NCBI RefSeq assembly: GCF_019021925.1
Contig: NZ_CP058990.1
Span: forward strand, 481,001-545,000
Direction: 5' to 3'
Length of the DNA stretch: 64,000 nt
Origin: Cellulophaga sp. HaHaR_3_176
Lineage (GTDB): Bacteria; Bacteroidota; Bacteroidia; Flavobacteriales; Flavobacteriaceae
Part shown: piece after piece, positions 44,924-53,897 of the stretch
Position numbering within the stretch: position 1 is the first letter of the stretch
How the letters are laid out: every line of letters starts with the position of its first letter
Notes under the pieces: model-generated
Database searches by the model: none
What the model saw: only the letters and a program-made list of their open reading frames with translations
Told to the model about the DNA's origin: nothing
Translations under genes and position numbers: made by a program

Positions 44924-47326
44924 TTAAAAATTATTTATTGTATAGTTAAGTTTCAAATAAAAAGCTCTTCCTGGCTTTTGTACACGTAAATTATCGTACA
45001 AAGGTTTGTCCATAATATTTTTGATGTCAAAGCTGGCTACCAATTTGTTATTTGGAAATGTATAACTGAGTCCGACATCCTGAGCTAGTTGCACGGGAAC
45101 CTTAAAAAATTCAGCTCCTGCAACTCCATTTCTTATGTTTAAGTAAGAGAACTCACCTGTAAAATACAGATTGTAGAATAAGTTTAATCGCGAATTCTTT
45201 TGTATTAAATTTTCAAATGAGTAGCGAATGCCTCCATTCATTGTGAAAAATGGGGTGTTGGGTACGTCTGTCTTTATTCCTTCGCTTACAACAGTTAAAT
45301 CAAATCGAGAAATATTAAAGTTAAGTCCGAAATTATTATCATAAGTGTAGTTTAATTGAGCATCTATTCCTTTAGATGTTCCACTTCCTTGATTTTCATA
45401 AAGTATTAATTCATCATTAACGTTTAAAGAGTTTAGTATGGGTAAGCCAATTCTGTCTTTTATATTTCGTAAAAAGACGTTTGTTGAAATGGTGAATTGA
45501 TTTTTGTTAATATTAAAGGCTCCAAATCGAAATCCTAAATTATAATTGTTACTACTTTCTGGGTTAATACTTGAATTAGCAACTACGTTATCTCCATCAT
45601 TACCAAAAACTTCTGTTTCATTAGGCAATCGTATGGCTTTTTCTGCAGAAGTCAAAAGTATAATATTAGGTTTTATAGCATACGAAGCGGCAAAGCCATA
45701 TCCGTCGTAATTTTTATTACTACTAATAATTTCATCTACAACAACATCATTTCCATTATTATCTGATTCAATTGCAGGGTCAATACTTATTGTTTTTTGT
45801 TGGTAATGCTTTCCAAATAAACTTGTTTTTAATTTTTTGTCAAAAGCTGTTAATTCATAGGTTAGTGAGTATATGTTTTTATATAAATCTCGGGTTCCTG
45901 TAAATGTGTTTTCTAATACAGATCTTAAGGCATCACTATCTTCTCTGTCAATTCCACTATACACATGGTTGGCTAATACTTTGTGATTGTTGTTAAAGGC
46001 ATAAGAAACTCCTGTTCGCAATGAAGCTACATTTCTTTTAATTTTAGCTAATGTGGGACCTCCTTCTTGTTGAGAACCCCAAGTGTACTGGTATTCATTA
46101 CCTCTAAAATCAATAGCTCTTTCCCCAGTCCAACTATAGGCCCAGGCAACAGTATCGTTAACGGCACGGTTTCTCTTACCGTATAAACCATTTATGTTAA
46201 CATCTAACCCATTGGTGAAAAGATCTTTTTTCTGGTAATTTAAACTGCCTAATAAAGCATCAGATTCTAAAAATCTGTCTTTATACGGAGTAATAGTCAT
46301 AAAAGCCCCATGCTGTACCTCTTTGTAGTCATCAGAACCTGTAATGCCGATGAAAAATTGATCTGCCCATTTCACATCTATATACCCAATTTGTAGCATT
46401 CCACCTGTTGATCTATAGGCATCATTAAACCTTTTTGCAGTTATTGGCGTTTGTACACCTCCTAAACCAGTAACTAATACAGTTCTTCCTGAAACTTTAT
46501 AATCATTATCAGAATAATTATTGAAAAAAGAAGACTTAATGGTTAATCCGGATTTCTCAAAACGATACAGTCCATTAACACTAGTTTGAATGGTGTTAAA
46601 AGAGCCATAAGAAATTGATGCGTTAAAATTGGTTTTTACATCTTTATGAAGCACGATGTTAATAGCTCCGCCTAAGGCATCATCGGCTAAATGGCCTGGT
46701 ACAACTCCTTTATAAACTTCAATATTTTTTATCATTGAAGTTGGAATACTATTTAAATTAAAAGAAGACCCATAAGTTGAAATAGGAATACCATCTATGA
46801 AAATTCGAACTGAATTTCCTGATAAGCCGTTTAAACTGTAGCTTACTTCAGAACCTAAGCCTCCATTTTGACGAATTTTAACTCCTGCTGTAGTATTTAA
46901 TAATTCATTTGTTTGAATATTTCGAAGACTAGCTTCTTTTGTTTCTATAGAGTTAACAGCAAAACCTTTCGTTTCAATTTTTGTTTTTTTTGTTTTACCA
47001 TGAATAGTTACTTCGTTTAATTCATTTGTTATACTCTTTAAGTTAATTGTAATAGTTTTGTTTTTATCATTTATGATGGTAGAAACAGTTGTTTTTTTAG
47101 CTTCAATTGTGGACACTGTTAATTTGTAAGTCCCAAATTGTATTTGCTCTAATTTAAATTTCCCATCAAAATCAGTTATTGCTGTATGCTTGGTTCCAAT
47201 TATTTGTATATGAGCATTTATTACAGGAGAATCTCCGTCGAGTAGAACGATACCAGATAAAGTTCCTGTTTGAGAATATCCTAAGTTAAACAGTAGGAAA
47301 AGAAATAAGGTGGTTGGTAAATTCAT
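44924..47326 (-). CDS. TonB-dependent outer-membrane receptor
   Basis: This 800-residue receptor has a signal peptide (TTLFLFLLFNLGYSQ), a carboxypeptidase-regulatory-like N-terminal domain (LSGIVLLDGDSPVINAHI), a plug domain (ELLNTTAGVKIRQNGGLGSEVSYSLNG) and a 22-strand barrel ending YLKLNYTINNF. It imports a large scarce ligand, most likely a siderophore-iron complex, judging by the plug, the DUF4374 partner and the Fur-box-like site. No SusD is present, so this is not a classic polysaccharide locus. Confidence 0.9.
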   Translation of the reverse strand: MNLPTTLFLFLLFNLGYSQTGTLSGIVLLDGDSPVINAHIQIIGTKHTAITDFDGKFKLEQIQFGTYKLTVSTIEAKKTTVSTIINDKNKTITINLKSITNELNEVTIHGKTKKTKIETKGFAVNSIETKEASLRNIQTNELLNTTAGVKIRQNGGLGSEVSYSLNGLSGNSVRIFIDGIPISTYGSSFNLNSIPTSMIKNIEVYKGVVPGHLADDALGGAINIVLHKDVKTNFNASISYGSFNTIQTSVNGLYRFEKSGLTIKSSFFNNYSDNDYKVSGRTVLVTGLGGVQTPITAKRFNDAYRSTGGMLQIGYIDVKWADQFFIGITGSDDYKEVQHGAFMTITPYKDRFLESDALLGSLNYQKKDLFTNGLDVNINGLYGKRNRAVNDTVAWAYSWTGERAIDFRGNEYQYTWGSQQEGGPTLAKIKRNVASLRTGVSYAFNNNHKVLANHVYSGIDREDSDALRSVLENTFTGTRDLYKNIYSLTYELTAFDKKLKTSLFGKHYQQKTISIDPAIESDNNGNDVVVDEIISSNKNYDGYGFAASYAIKPNIILLTSAEKAIRLPNETEVFGNDGDNVVANSSINPESSNNYNLGFRFGAFNINKNQFTISTNVFLRNIKDRIGLPILNSLNVNDELILYENQGSGTSKGIDAQLNYTYDNNFGLNFNISRFDLTVVSEGIKTDVPNTPFFTMNGGIRYSFENLIQKNSRLNLFYNLYFTGEFSYLNIRNGVAGAEFFKVPVQLAQDVGLSYTFPNNKLVASFDIKNIMDKPLYDNLRVQKPGRAFYLKLNYTINNF

Positions 47327-47354
47327 TTATTTAGACTTAATAAAAATAAAGTCA

Positions 47355-47388
47355 CAAATGTATCTATTTATTTAGAATTACTCCAAAT
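47355..47388 (-). promoter_or_regulatory. promoter with Fur-box-like palindrome for the TonB receptor operon
   Basis: On the minus strand the -7 element is TACATTTG (47355-47362) and the -33 TTTG lies at 47384-47387, 21 bases away. An imperfect palindrome, ATTTAGA-N5-TCCAAAT (47370-47388, 6 of 7 arm positions paired), overlaps the -33 element. It resembles Fur-type sites, so iron-dependent repression is plausible. Confidence 0.5.
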
Positions 47389-47390
47389 AA

Positions 47391-47435
47391 AAAGCCACAT
47401 TTTTAAAATTAATTTTAAAAATGTGGCTTTTTATT
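47391..47435 (-). terminator. terminator after the HAD phosphatase gene
   Basis: Long hairpin with AAAAAGCCACATTTTTAAAA pairing to its complement ending in GTGGCTTTTT. It lies between the minus-strand HAD gene and the TonB receptor promoter. Confidence 0.8.
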
Positions 47436-47477
47436 TTTAACCCAAAAGCTTTTTATTTCTCTACGGTAGAGAATTGT

Positions 47478-48272
47478 TTATTTAATAATGTTCTCTAATA
47501 TTCTTTCAACACCAAAATCATCATTACTTGTAGTAGTATAATTAGCGGCTTCTAAAACATTAGCATGTGCATTTTTCATTGCAAAACTGTTTTCAGTTAA
47601 AGCTAACATTTCTAAATCGTTATTGTAATCACCGAAAACAACAATTTCTTCAGGTTTAATATTATTTAAACGCATAACTTTTTCAATAGCATAGCCTTTA
47701 TTAGCATTTCTACTAGAAATATCGACCCAGTTAGCACCAGATATTTTTACTTTTAGCAGACCATCTAAATGAGATACTGCTGGGTAAATGTATTTTTCAG
47801 AACTCTCAAAATGATAAATAGCAATCTTTAAAATTTCATCTTCAAAATCATTTAAATCATCTAGTAGTTCATATTCTGTATAATATTCCTTTAGTTTGTT
47901 TGTAAATTGTGGGTTACCACTACGTGCATAAGCTTTATTTTTACCACACAATACAGGGTAGATGTTTTCAACATTATCTAAAATACTTAAAATTTCTTTA
48001 TGTGTTTTTAGGGGTAAAGGTGTAGATAGTATTTCTTTTCCATCTTGCATTATAAAACCTCCATTTTCGGAAACGACAATAATATCTTTTTTTATAGCAT
48101 TCAGTTTGTCAACAATACTATGGTATTGTCTTCCGCTTGCAGCAACGAATAGAATATTTCTTTTTTTTAATTCTTGAAAGATTTCAAAAAAACGATCACT
48201 AACTTTATGGTCATTATTTAATAATGTTCCATCCATATCGGTAATAACCATTTTTATTTTAGAGTAGTCCAT
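47478..48272 (-). CDS. Cof-type HAD-IIB phosphatase
   Basis: This 264-residue haloacid-dehalogenase-superfamily phosphatase has DxDGT (VITDMDGTLLNNDHKV), the Ser/Thr motif VAASGRQ, the lysine in NANKGYAI and the C-terminal acidic motif GDYNNDLEML. Family members dephosphorylate sugar phosphates, flavin precursors or similar small substrates; the substrate here is unknown. A -7 element TAACTTTG (minus strand, 48293-48300) lies 21 bases upstream. Confidence 0.9.
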   Translation of the reverse strand: MDYSKIKMVITDMDGTLLNNDHKVSDRFFEIFQELKKRNILFVAASGRQYHSIVDKLNAIKKDIIVVSENGGFIMQDGKEILSTPLPLKTHKEILSILDNVENIYPVLCGKNKAYARSGNPQFTNKLKEYYTEYELLDDLNDFEDEILKIAIYHFESSEKYIYPAVSHLDGLLKVKISGANWVDISSRNANKGYAIEKVMRLNNIKPEEIVVFGDYNNDLEMLALTENSFAMKNAHANVLEAANYTTTSNDDFGVERILENIIK

Positions 48273-48372
48273 TCTTTTGTTTTATGATGCTACAAAGTTA
48301 TTCGATAGTAATTTAATTTTGATGTTTAATTGAATAAGTTTGTATTAATTTTTCACTAACTATTATACAACT

Positions 48373-48795
48373 ATGAATTTTTATCAAAAAGAAATAAAGC
48401 TTAAATCATATAAAAGAGGGTTTCATTTAATTACAAATGAAATACTTAATGCTTGTGAAGAAATTGGTAATATAAAAATAGGAACTCTTCAAGTATTTAT
48501 TAAACATACTTCAGCTGGTTTAACTATAAATGAAAATGCCGACCCAACTGTTCGATTAGATTTCGAAAGTCATATAAATGTTATGGTTCCTGAGAATCAA
48601 CCATATTATAAACATGATTATGAAGGTTCTGACGATATGCCTGCGCATATAAAATCGTCATTAATGGGTGTGTCAGTGCAAATACCGATAACTAATGGGC
48701 AATTGAATTTAGGTGTTTGGCAGGGTGTTTATTTGTGTGAGCATAGGAATAATGCATCAGGTCGTTCTATCGTAATAACAGCATTCGGTAATTAA
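48373..48795 (+). CDS. yjbQ: YjbQ-family (UPF0047) protein
   Basis: This 140-residue protein has the conserved motifs TSAGLTINENADPTVRLDFE and GVWQGVYLCEHRN of the YjbQ/UPF0047 family. YjbQ has been described as having a weak thiamine-phosphate synthase activity and may have another true role. Its stop overlaps the convergent DUF4870 gene by 4 bases. Confidence 0.9.
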   Translation: MNFYQKEIKLKSYKRGFHLITNEILNACEEIGNIKIGTLQVFIKHTSAGLTINENADPTVRLDFESHINVMVPENQPYYKHDYEGSDDMPAHIKSSLMGVSVQIPITNGQLNLGVWQGVYLCEHRNNASGRSIVITAFGN

Positions 48796-49181
48796 CTAAT
48801 AAATTTAATGGTTAAAGGGTATTTGTATAGTGTACCTTTTGATGCAGCTATACCGCCTATTATAGGATATACAATTAAGAGTAGTGCTAAAGGAATTCCG
48901 ATTAAACAAAGTATAATAATAAACACATAACCTATTAGTACTAACGTTAAAATCATAGAAAGAAAGAATAATATAAAATATATTATTACATATAATAACA
49001 TACTGAGTTGATAATTGATAACATGTTTCCCATGTTCATCCATTCCTTGAATTTCTTTCTTTTTTGTTGACCATAAAATTACAGGAATAATGATTCCTAA
49101 AAACCCAATGAAGTTTAGTAATTGGCTATAATGTAACAGTGCTAATGTGCTATCGTCATATTTCAAAGAAACTTCTTTCAT
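48792..49181 (-). CDS. DUF4870 membrane protein
   Basis: This 129-residue protein has three hydrophobic segments. The first (LNFIGFLGIIIPVILW) is followed by the family motif KEIQGMDEHGKHVINYQLS, and two long hydrophobic helices come after it. This is the DUF4870 pattern. Its function is unknown. It is downstream of the ribosomal operon but separated by a terminator, and it converges on yjbQ. Confidence 0.85.
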   Translation of the reverse strand: MKEVSLKYDDSTLALLHYSQLLNFIGFLGIIIPVILWSTKKKEIQGMDEHGKHVINYQLSMLLYVIIYFILFFLSMILTLVLIGYVFIIILCLIGIPLALLLIVYPIIGGIAASKGTLYKYPLTIKFIS

Positions 49182-49234
49182 TTTGTATTATTTATAGTAA
49201 ATATGTTGAAGTAGGATTTTACTTAAAGTAAAAA

Positions 49235-49264
49235 AAAAATCCGATTCGTTAGAATCGGATTTTT
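49235..49264 (-). terminator. terminator of the thrS-infC-rpmI-rplT operon
   Basis: Thirteen-bp stem (AAAAATCCGATTC at 49235-49247 with GAATCGGATTTTT at 49252-49264) with A/T runs on both sides, just beyond rplT. Confidence 0.85.
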
Positions 49265-49288
49265 TATAAGCGAGATATATTGTTATTG

Positions 49289-49633
49289 TTACTTTATTTT
49301 TTGAACTACAGCTTTAAAAGCTTCTGGGTGATTCATTGCTAAATCGGCTAAAACCTTACGGTTTAATTCGATGTTGTTAGCTTTTACTTTTCCCATAAAC
49401 TGAGAGTAAGACATTCCGTGTAATCTAGCACCTGCATTAATACGAGTGATCCATAATGAACGGAAAGTTCTTTTCTTATTTCTACGGTCTCTATAAGCAT
49501 ATAACATTGCTTTTTCAACTGCATTTTTAGCTACTGTCCAAACGTTTTTACGTCTTCCAAAGTAACCTTTGGCTTGCTTCATTACCTTTTTTCTTCTGGC
49601 TCTTGAAGCAACTGAATTTACTGATCTTGGCAT
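49289..49633 (-). CDS. rplT: 50S ribosomal protein L20
   Basis: This 114-residue basic protein has the L20 start ([28 protein letters not shown]) and the C-terminal [33 protein letters not shown]20 is an early assembly protein of the large subunit and in some bacteria represses its own operon. It is last in thrS-infC-rpmI-rplT. Confidence 0.97.
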   Translation of the reverse strand: MPRSVNSVASRARRKKVMKQAKGYFGRRKNVWTVAKNAVEKAMLYAYRDRRNKKRTFRSLWITRINAGARLHGMSYSQFMGKVKANNIELNRKVLADLAMNHPEAFKAVVQKIK

Positions 49634-49724
49634 ACTTTTAAATTTTTTTGTAGTAGGCGGTCGTTAATCGACACTTTTTTGGCCTAGCTCCATGGTTAAT
49701 AATTAATTTACCGGTAAAAGAATA

Positions 49725-49922
49725 TTACTTTAAACGTAATTGTTCTTTAATACTGTTAACATCTGATTCATGAACTAATCCTGAATGTGTTAACGCAAGC
49801 TTACGTTTTTTAGATTTTTTAGTCAAAATGTGACTCTTAAAAGCGTGCTTTCTTTTGATTTTACCAGTACCTGTAAGCTTAAAACGCTTTTTGGCACTAG
49901 ATTTAGTTTTCTGTTTAGGCAT
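49725..49922 (-). CDS. rpmI: 50S ribosomal protein L35
   Basis: This 65-residue protein begins [31 protein letters not shown] and ends SIKEQLRLK, the L35 pattern. It is a small basic large-subunit protein. It lies between infC and rplT, the common conserved order, with 91 bases before rplT. Confidence 0.96.
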   Translation of the reverse strand: MPKQKTKSSAKKRFKLTGTGKIKRKHAFKSHILTKKSKKRKLALTHSGLVHESDVNSIKEQLRLK

Positions 49923-49964
49923 CTTGTTCCTAGTTTATTAATTTATCTCGCTTATTATTATTGA

Positions 49965-49989
49965 AACTGCCAGCAAAAAGCTAGCAGTT
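49965..49989 (-). promoter_or_regulatory. hairpin in the infC-rpmI intergenic leader
   Basis: AACTGC (49965-49970) and AGC (49972-49974) pair with GCT (49980-49982) and GCAGTT (49984-49989) around a five-base loop, with one mismatch. It has no T-run. It could be an mRNA regulatory element for rpmI-rplT, in the position where L20 leaders occur, or just an mRNA-stabilising stem. Confidence 0.35.
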
Positions 49990-50028
49990 ATCGTATCGTA
50001 TATATACTTTAAATAAAAGTATAGTATG

Positions 50029-50586
50029 TTACTTTTTATTTGTTTTAGGGGCTAAGAACATTGTCATTCTTTTACCTTCTAATTTAGGCATTTGCTCTAC
50101 TTTTCCTAAGTCTTCTAATTCAGAAGCTAATCTTAGTAAAAGTATTTCACCTTGATCTTTATAAACAATAGAACGTCCTTTAAAGAAAACATAAGCCTTA
50201 AGCTTAGCTCCTTCTTTTAAGAATTTCTCAGCATGTTTCTTTTTAAACTCATAATCGTGATCATCAGTCTGTGGTCCAAATCTAATTTCTTTAACAACTA
50301 CTTTAGTTGCTTTAGATTTCATCACTTTTTCACGCTTCTTTTGTTCGTAAAGAAACTTTTTATAGTCTGTTATTTTACAAACAGGTGGGTCTGCTTTAGG
50401 AGATATCTCTACTAAATCTAATTCTAACTCTTCTGACTTGTTCAATGCTTCCCTAATTGGGTAAACACCTACTTCTACATTATCACCTACCAACCTAACG
50501 TTAGGAGAAAGTATTTGTGCGTTGATCTTGTGAGGGTTTTTATCTTCCCTCCGTGGTTGGGGTCTAAATCTTTTTCTTATTGCTAT
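50029..50586 (-). CDS. infC: translation initiation factor IF-3, with non-canonical AUA start
   Basis: IF-3 binds the 30S subunit and helps choose the correct start codon. The segment [17 protein letters not shown] to the C-terminal [13 protein letters not shown] covers most of the protein. Upstream, in frame and without a stop, lie [30 protein letters not shown], the conserved IF-3 N-terminus (INxxI...VRLVG). No ATG, GTG or TTG begins that stretch; an AUA at 50584-50586 directly precedes AIRKR, and an in-frame TAA lies five codons above. I therefore start at ATA 50586 (185 aa). A TTG at 50493 would remove 31 conserved residues. E. coli infC starts with AUU and is autoregulated by IF-3, so the same may happen here. 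Confidence 0.9.
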   Translation of the reverse strand: MAIRKRFRPQPRREDKNPHKINAQILSPNVRLVGDNVEVGVYPIREALNKSEELELDLVEISPKADPPVCKITDYKKFLYEQKKREKVMKSKATKVVVKEIRFGPQTDDHDYEFKKKHAEKFLKEGAKLKAYVFFKGRSIVYKDQGEILLLRLASELEDLGKVEQMPKLEGKRMTMFLAPKTNKK

Positions 50587-50616
50587 GACTAAAAATTTTT
50601 AATTAAACATTTTTTT

Positions 50617-52560
50617 TTAAAACGACTTTAAGGTACTATTTATTTCTTTAGATACCAACTCATTAAAGTCACTTATTGATATTGAACCTAAATCTTCACC
50701 TCCGTGTCTTCTTACAGAAATTGAATCTTCAGCCTCATTATTTTCTCCAACAATCAGCATAAATGGTATTTTATTCATTTCTGCTTCTCGTATTTTCTTG
50801 CCAACTGTCTCATTTCGACTGTCAACAAGAGCACGAATTTCGTGTTTTTCTAGCGATATTAAAACTTTTTCTGCATATTTTTCATGTTTCTCGCTAACTG
50901 GTAAAATAATCGCTTGCTCTGGTATTAACCAAAGGGGGAAATTACCGCCAGTATGTTCAAGTAATAAAGCAATAAAACGTTCCATACTTCCGAATGGTGC
51001 ACGATGTATCATTACAGGTCTATGAAGCTCGTTGTCACTGCCTTTGTAGTTAAGATCAAAGCGCTCAGGTAAGTTGTAATCTACTTGAATTGTACCTAAT
51101 TGCCATTGTCTGCCCAAGGCATCTTTTACCATGAAATCTAATTTTGGGCCATAAAAAGCAGCTTCACCACTTTCTACAACAAAATTTAATCCTTTTTCTT
51201 TGGCAGCATTTATAATTGCATTTTCAGCTTTTTCCCAGTTTTCTACAGAACCAATATATTTTTCTGGCTTATCTAAATCACGAACAGATACTTGTGCTGT
51301 AAAATTATCAAAACCTAAAGAGTTTAATACATAAAGCGATAAATCTATAACGTTTTTAAATTCCTGATCTAATTGGTCTGGTGTACAAAAAATATGAGCA
51401 TCATCTTGAGTAAAACCACGAACACGGGTTAAGCCATGTAATTCACCACTTTGCTCATACCTATAAACGGTACCAAACTCAGCAAATCGTTTTGGTAAAT
51501 CTTTATAAGAATGCGGTTTAAAATTATAAATTTCGCAATGATGAGGGCAATTCATAGGCTTTAATAAAAATTCCTCGTCCATTTTGGGAGTTTTTATGGG
51601 CTGAAAACTGTCTTCTCCATATTTAGCATAATGGCCTGAAGTAACATATAATTCTTTTTGGCCAATATGTGGGGTAACCACCATTTCGTAACCAGCTTTC
51701 TTTTGAGCTTTTTTAAGAAAATTTTCTAATCTTTCTCTTAAAGCGGCTCCTTTAGGTAGCCATAATGGTAAGCCTTGACCTACTTTAGCAGAGAAAGTAA
51801 AAAGCTCTAATTCTCTTCCTAATTTCCTATGATCTCTTTGTTTAGCTTGTTCTAATAATTCTAAATACTCAGTAAGCTCTTTCTGTTTAGGAAAAGATAT
51901 ACCATAAACTCTTGTAAGTTGTGGGTTGTTTTCGTTTCCTCTCCAGTAGGCTCCTGCAACACTTAAAATTTTAATGGCTTTTATTATTCCTGTATTAGGT
52001 ATATGTCCACCTCTACATAAATCAGTAAATGTATCATGGTCACAGAATGTTATTGTGCCATCTTCTAAATTCTCTATAAGTTCAACTTTATATTCGTTGC
52101 CCTGTTCTTTATATTTTTTTAATGCATCGGCCTTAGATACGGCATGCATTTCGAAATTATGTTTGCCTCTTGCAATTTCAATAGCTTTTTTTTCTATAGC
52201 AGGAAAATCTTTATCAGAAATAGATTTATTATCACCTAAATCTACATCATAGTAAAATCCATTATCAATTGCAGGTCCTATTGTTAATTTAACGCCAGGG
52301 TATAATTCTTCAATTGCTTGTGCAACTACGTGTGATGATGAATGCCAGAAAGCTTTCTTGCCCTCAGTATCATTCCATGTATATAGTATAAGAGATCCAT
52401 CTTCTAATAATGGGGTGGTTACTTCAATTACGGTATCATTGTATTTTGCAGAAATCACATTTCTAGCAAAGCCTTCACTAATACCTTTAGCCACATCCAT
52501 TGGTGAGCTTCCTTTTTTACATTCTCTAATACTACCGTCTGGTAAAGTAATCTTAATCAT
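50617..52560 (-). CDS. thrS: threonyl-tRNA synthetase
   Basis: ThrRS charges tRNA-Thr. The 647-residue class II enzyme has an N-terminal TGS domain (residues 1-60, [16 protein letters not shown]), the editing domain ([29 protein letters not shown]), the catalytic core ([14 protein letters not shown] with zinc-binding Cys/His, [30 protein letters not shown]) and a C-terminal anticodon-binding domain. It leads the thrS-infC-rpmI-rplT operon. The promoter is just upstream. Confidence 0.97.
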   Translation of the reverse strand: MIKITLPDGSIRECKKGSSPMDVAKGISEGFARNVISAKYNDTVIEVTTPLLEDGSLILYTWNDTEGKKAFWHSSSHVVAQAIEELYPGVKLTIGPAIDNGFYYDVDLGDNKSISDKDFPAIEKKAIEIARGKHNFEMHAVSKADALKKYKEQGNEYKVELIENLEDGTITFCDHDTFTDLCRGGHIPNTGIIKAIKILSVAGAYWRGNENNPQLTRVYGISFPKQKELTEYLELLEQAKQRDHRKLGRELELFTFSAKVGQGLPLWLPKGAALRERLENFLKKAQKKAGYEMVVTPHIGQKELYVTSGHYAKYGEDSFQPIKTPKMDEEFLLKPMNCPHHCEIYNFKPHSYKDLPKRFAEFGTVYRYEQSGELHGLTRVRGFTQDDAHIFCTPDQLDQEFKNVIDLSLYVLNSLGFDNFTAQVSVRDLDKPEKYIGSVENWEKAENAIINAAKEKGLNFVVESGEAAFYGPKLDFMVKDALGRQWQLGTIQVDYNLPERFDLNYKGSDNELHRPVMIHRAPFGSMERFIALLLEHTGGNFPLWLIPEQAIILPVSEKHEKYAEKVLISLEKHEIRALVDSRNETVGKKIREAEMNKIPFMLIVGENNEAEDSISVRRHGGEDLGSISISDFNELVSKEINSTLKSF

Positions 52561-52581
52561 ACTGAAACTAATTATATGTTA

Positions 52582-52611
52582 CAAAGATAAGGTCATCAAA
52601 AATACTTTCAA
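52582..52611 (-). promoter_or_regulatory. promoter of the thrS operon
   Basis: On the minus strand, TTG (52609-52611) and TATCTTTG (52582-52589) are 19 bases apart, the optimal Bacteroidetes arrangement, 22 bases upstream of the thrS ATG. Confidence 0.65.
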
Positions 52612-52886
52612 TAATAATTTAGATTCTTTTTTAATGAAGCTTTGTGAATTGTAAATGATTCAAACTTATATAGTAGCTATTATATAGTAAGATTTGTTGT
52701 AACTACAATTTATATTAATTAGATGTTAATAATGCCGTTGGCTTATTTTAATTTATTTGAAGTTAGATTATAAATTATTTAAACGTTTATTTAACGTTAA
52801 ATTATAATGACTGGTACTTTTTATTATGTCAATAAGGTAATTTTTACCGTTAATTATTGAGATATATCGATTTTTATATGTTAAAA

Positions 52887-52919
52887 TTTGTTGTTATGTG
52901 AATTTTTATTTTACATTTG
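52887..52919 (+). promoter_or_regulatory. promoter of the polyol operon
   Basis: TTTG (52887-52890) and TACATTTG (52912-52919) are separated by 21 bases. Transcription would start near 52924, about 50 bases before the first ATG. Confidence 0.6.
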
Positions 52920-52922
52920 AAA

Positions 52923-52941
52923 AAACGTTAATAGTACGTTT
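52923..52941 (+). promoter_or_regulatory. candidate operator at the polyol transcript start
   Basis: Inverted repeat AAACGT-N7-ACGTTT lies at the predicted transcription start. Related ACGTT sequences occur at 52781-52802 about 130 bases upstream, so a repressor could bridge both. Confidence 0.4.
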
Positions 52942-52974
52942 AATAAAATTTCTAAATTAATTTAATTCTAAATA

Positions 52975-53862
52975 ATGAAAAACATAAAGAAGGCAAGTGC
53001 TTCTGATGAATTGATTCAAGATCATTCTTTGATTAAAGCTAATAGGTTTAAATTGTTGCCTATAGCTTTATTTAGTGTTTTAATGTTTTTAGGGCTTAGT
53101 AATGTTTCTGCGCAAGAAGACGAAATTGAAAAAGATAGTTATAAAGCTTTTAATGCAAGTGGGCATATTAAAAACATGCATACGTGGCATGGTTTTGTTG
53201 TGCATCCTGGTGCCGTTTTTGCAACTAGTTTAGAATATAAGACTAGAGACCACAAATTTACATTTGGTTTTTGGGGAGGAGCTAGTTTAACTAGTGTTGA
53301 TGTTGTAAATAAAAATACAGGAGAAAATGTAAATGCTAGTTATAAAGAATTTTCAATTTATTCACTATATCGTTTTTCAGATAAATTCTTTATTGAGGCA
53401 GTTTCTCATAATAACTATACAGGTGTAGAAGAAAGAGGAGATGAATTGCATTATTGGAGTTATGATAAAACGCAAGGCTATAATTTCGTAGATTTAAACT
53501 TCGGGTATAATATATCAGATAATACCTTATTATACTTAGCTACAATACTAGGCGGCGGTTCAGGTGATTTTGAAGTTCAAGACGATGGTACTTTTAAAAA
53601 TTCGTGGACACATTACTTTGAAGTGAAAAGTAAAGTTTGGGAAAAAGATGATTATCAATTGTCTCTTTTTGCTGGTGGAGCTTGGTCGTTTTTTACTGAT
53701 AAGACTTTTTATACGCAAAATAGTGCCAATGTGATTAATGTAGGGATGACATTAGGTAGAAATATAAATTTTGGAGATTATAAAATGCCTGTAGAAGTAA
53801 CTGCTATGTGGAACCCGGAGGAAGAGCGTACCGTTCTTCAATTAGATATTACTTTATTTTAA
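52975..53862 (+). CDS. predicted outer-membrane beta-barrel protein of the polyol operon
   Basis: This 295-residue protein has an unusually long N-terminal region (MKNIKKASASDELIQDHSL) before the hydrophobic core LLPIALFSVLMFLGLSNVSA and Gln-Glu-Asp, then alternating beta strands (FTFGFWGGASLTS, FSIYSLYRFSDKFFIEAVS) and an aromatic C-terminus (LDITLF). It is probably an outer-membrane channel for a polyol, as it is the first gene of the transport operon. No named family was recognised. Confidence 0.65.
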   Translation: MKNIKKASASDELIQDHSLIKANRFKLLPIALFSVLMFLGLSNVSAQEDEIEKDSYKAFNASGHIKNMHTWHGFVVHPGAVFATSLEYKTRDHKFTFGFWGGASLTSVDVVNKNTGENVNASYKEFSIYSLYRFSDKFFIEAVSHNNYTGVEERGDELHYWSYDKTQGYNFVDLNFGYNISDNTLLYLATILGGGSGDFEVQDDGTFKNSWTHYFEVKSKVWEKDDYQLSLFAGGAWSFFTDKTFYTQNSANVINVGMTLGRNINFGDYKMPVEVTAMWNPEEERTVLQLDITLF

Positions 53863-53897
53863 ACAATAATTAAATCTCAACAAAAACAAAAAATCAA

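Larger units (their letters stand above)
52612..52974. other. divergent intergenic region upstream of the polyol operon
   Basis: This AT-rich 360-base region has no gene. It holds a perfect 14-bp palindrome ATTTAACGTTAAAT (52789-52802) next to AAACGTTT (52781-52788), a GGTAA-TTT-TTACC inverted repeat (52836-52848) and the polyol promoter with an AAACGT/ACGTTT inverted repeat. These are candidate operators. Confidence 0.55.

Noticed and set aside
52561..52974. Riboswitch or T-box ahead of thrS
   Set aside because: The thrS leader is only about 20 bases on the minus strand, too short for such an element.
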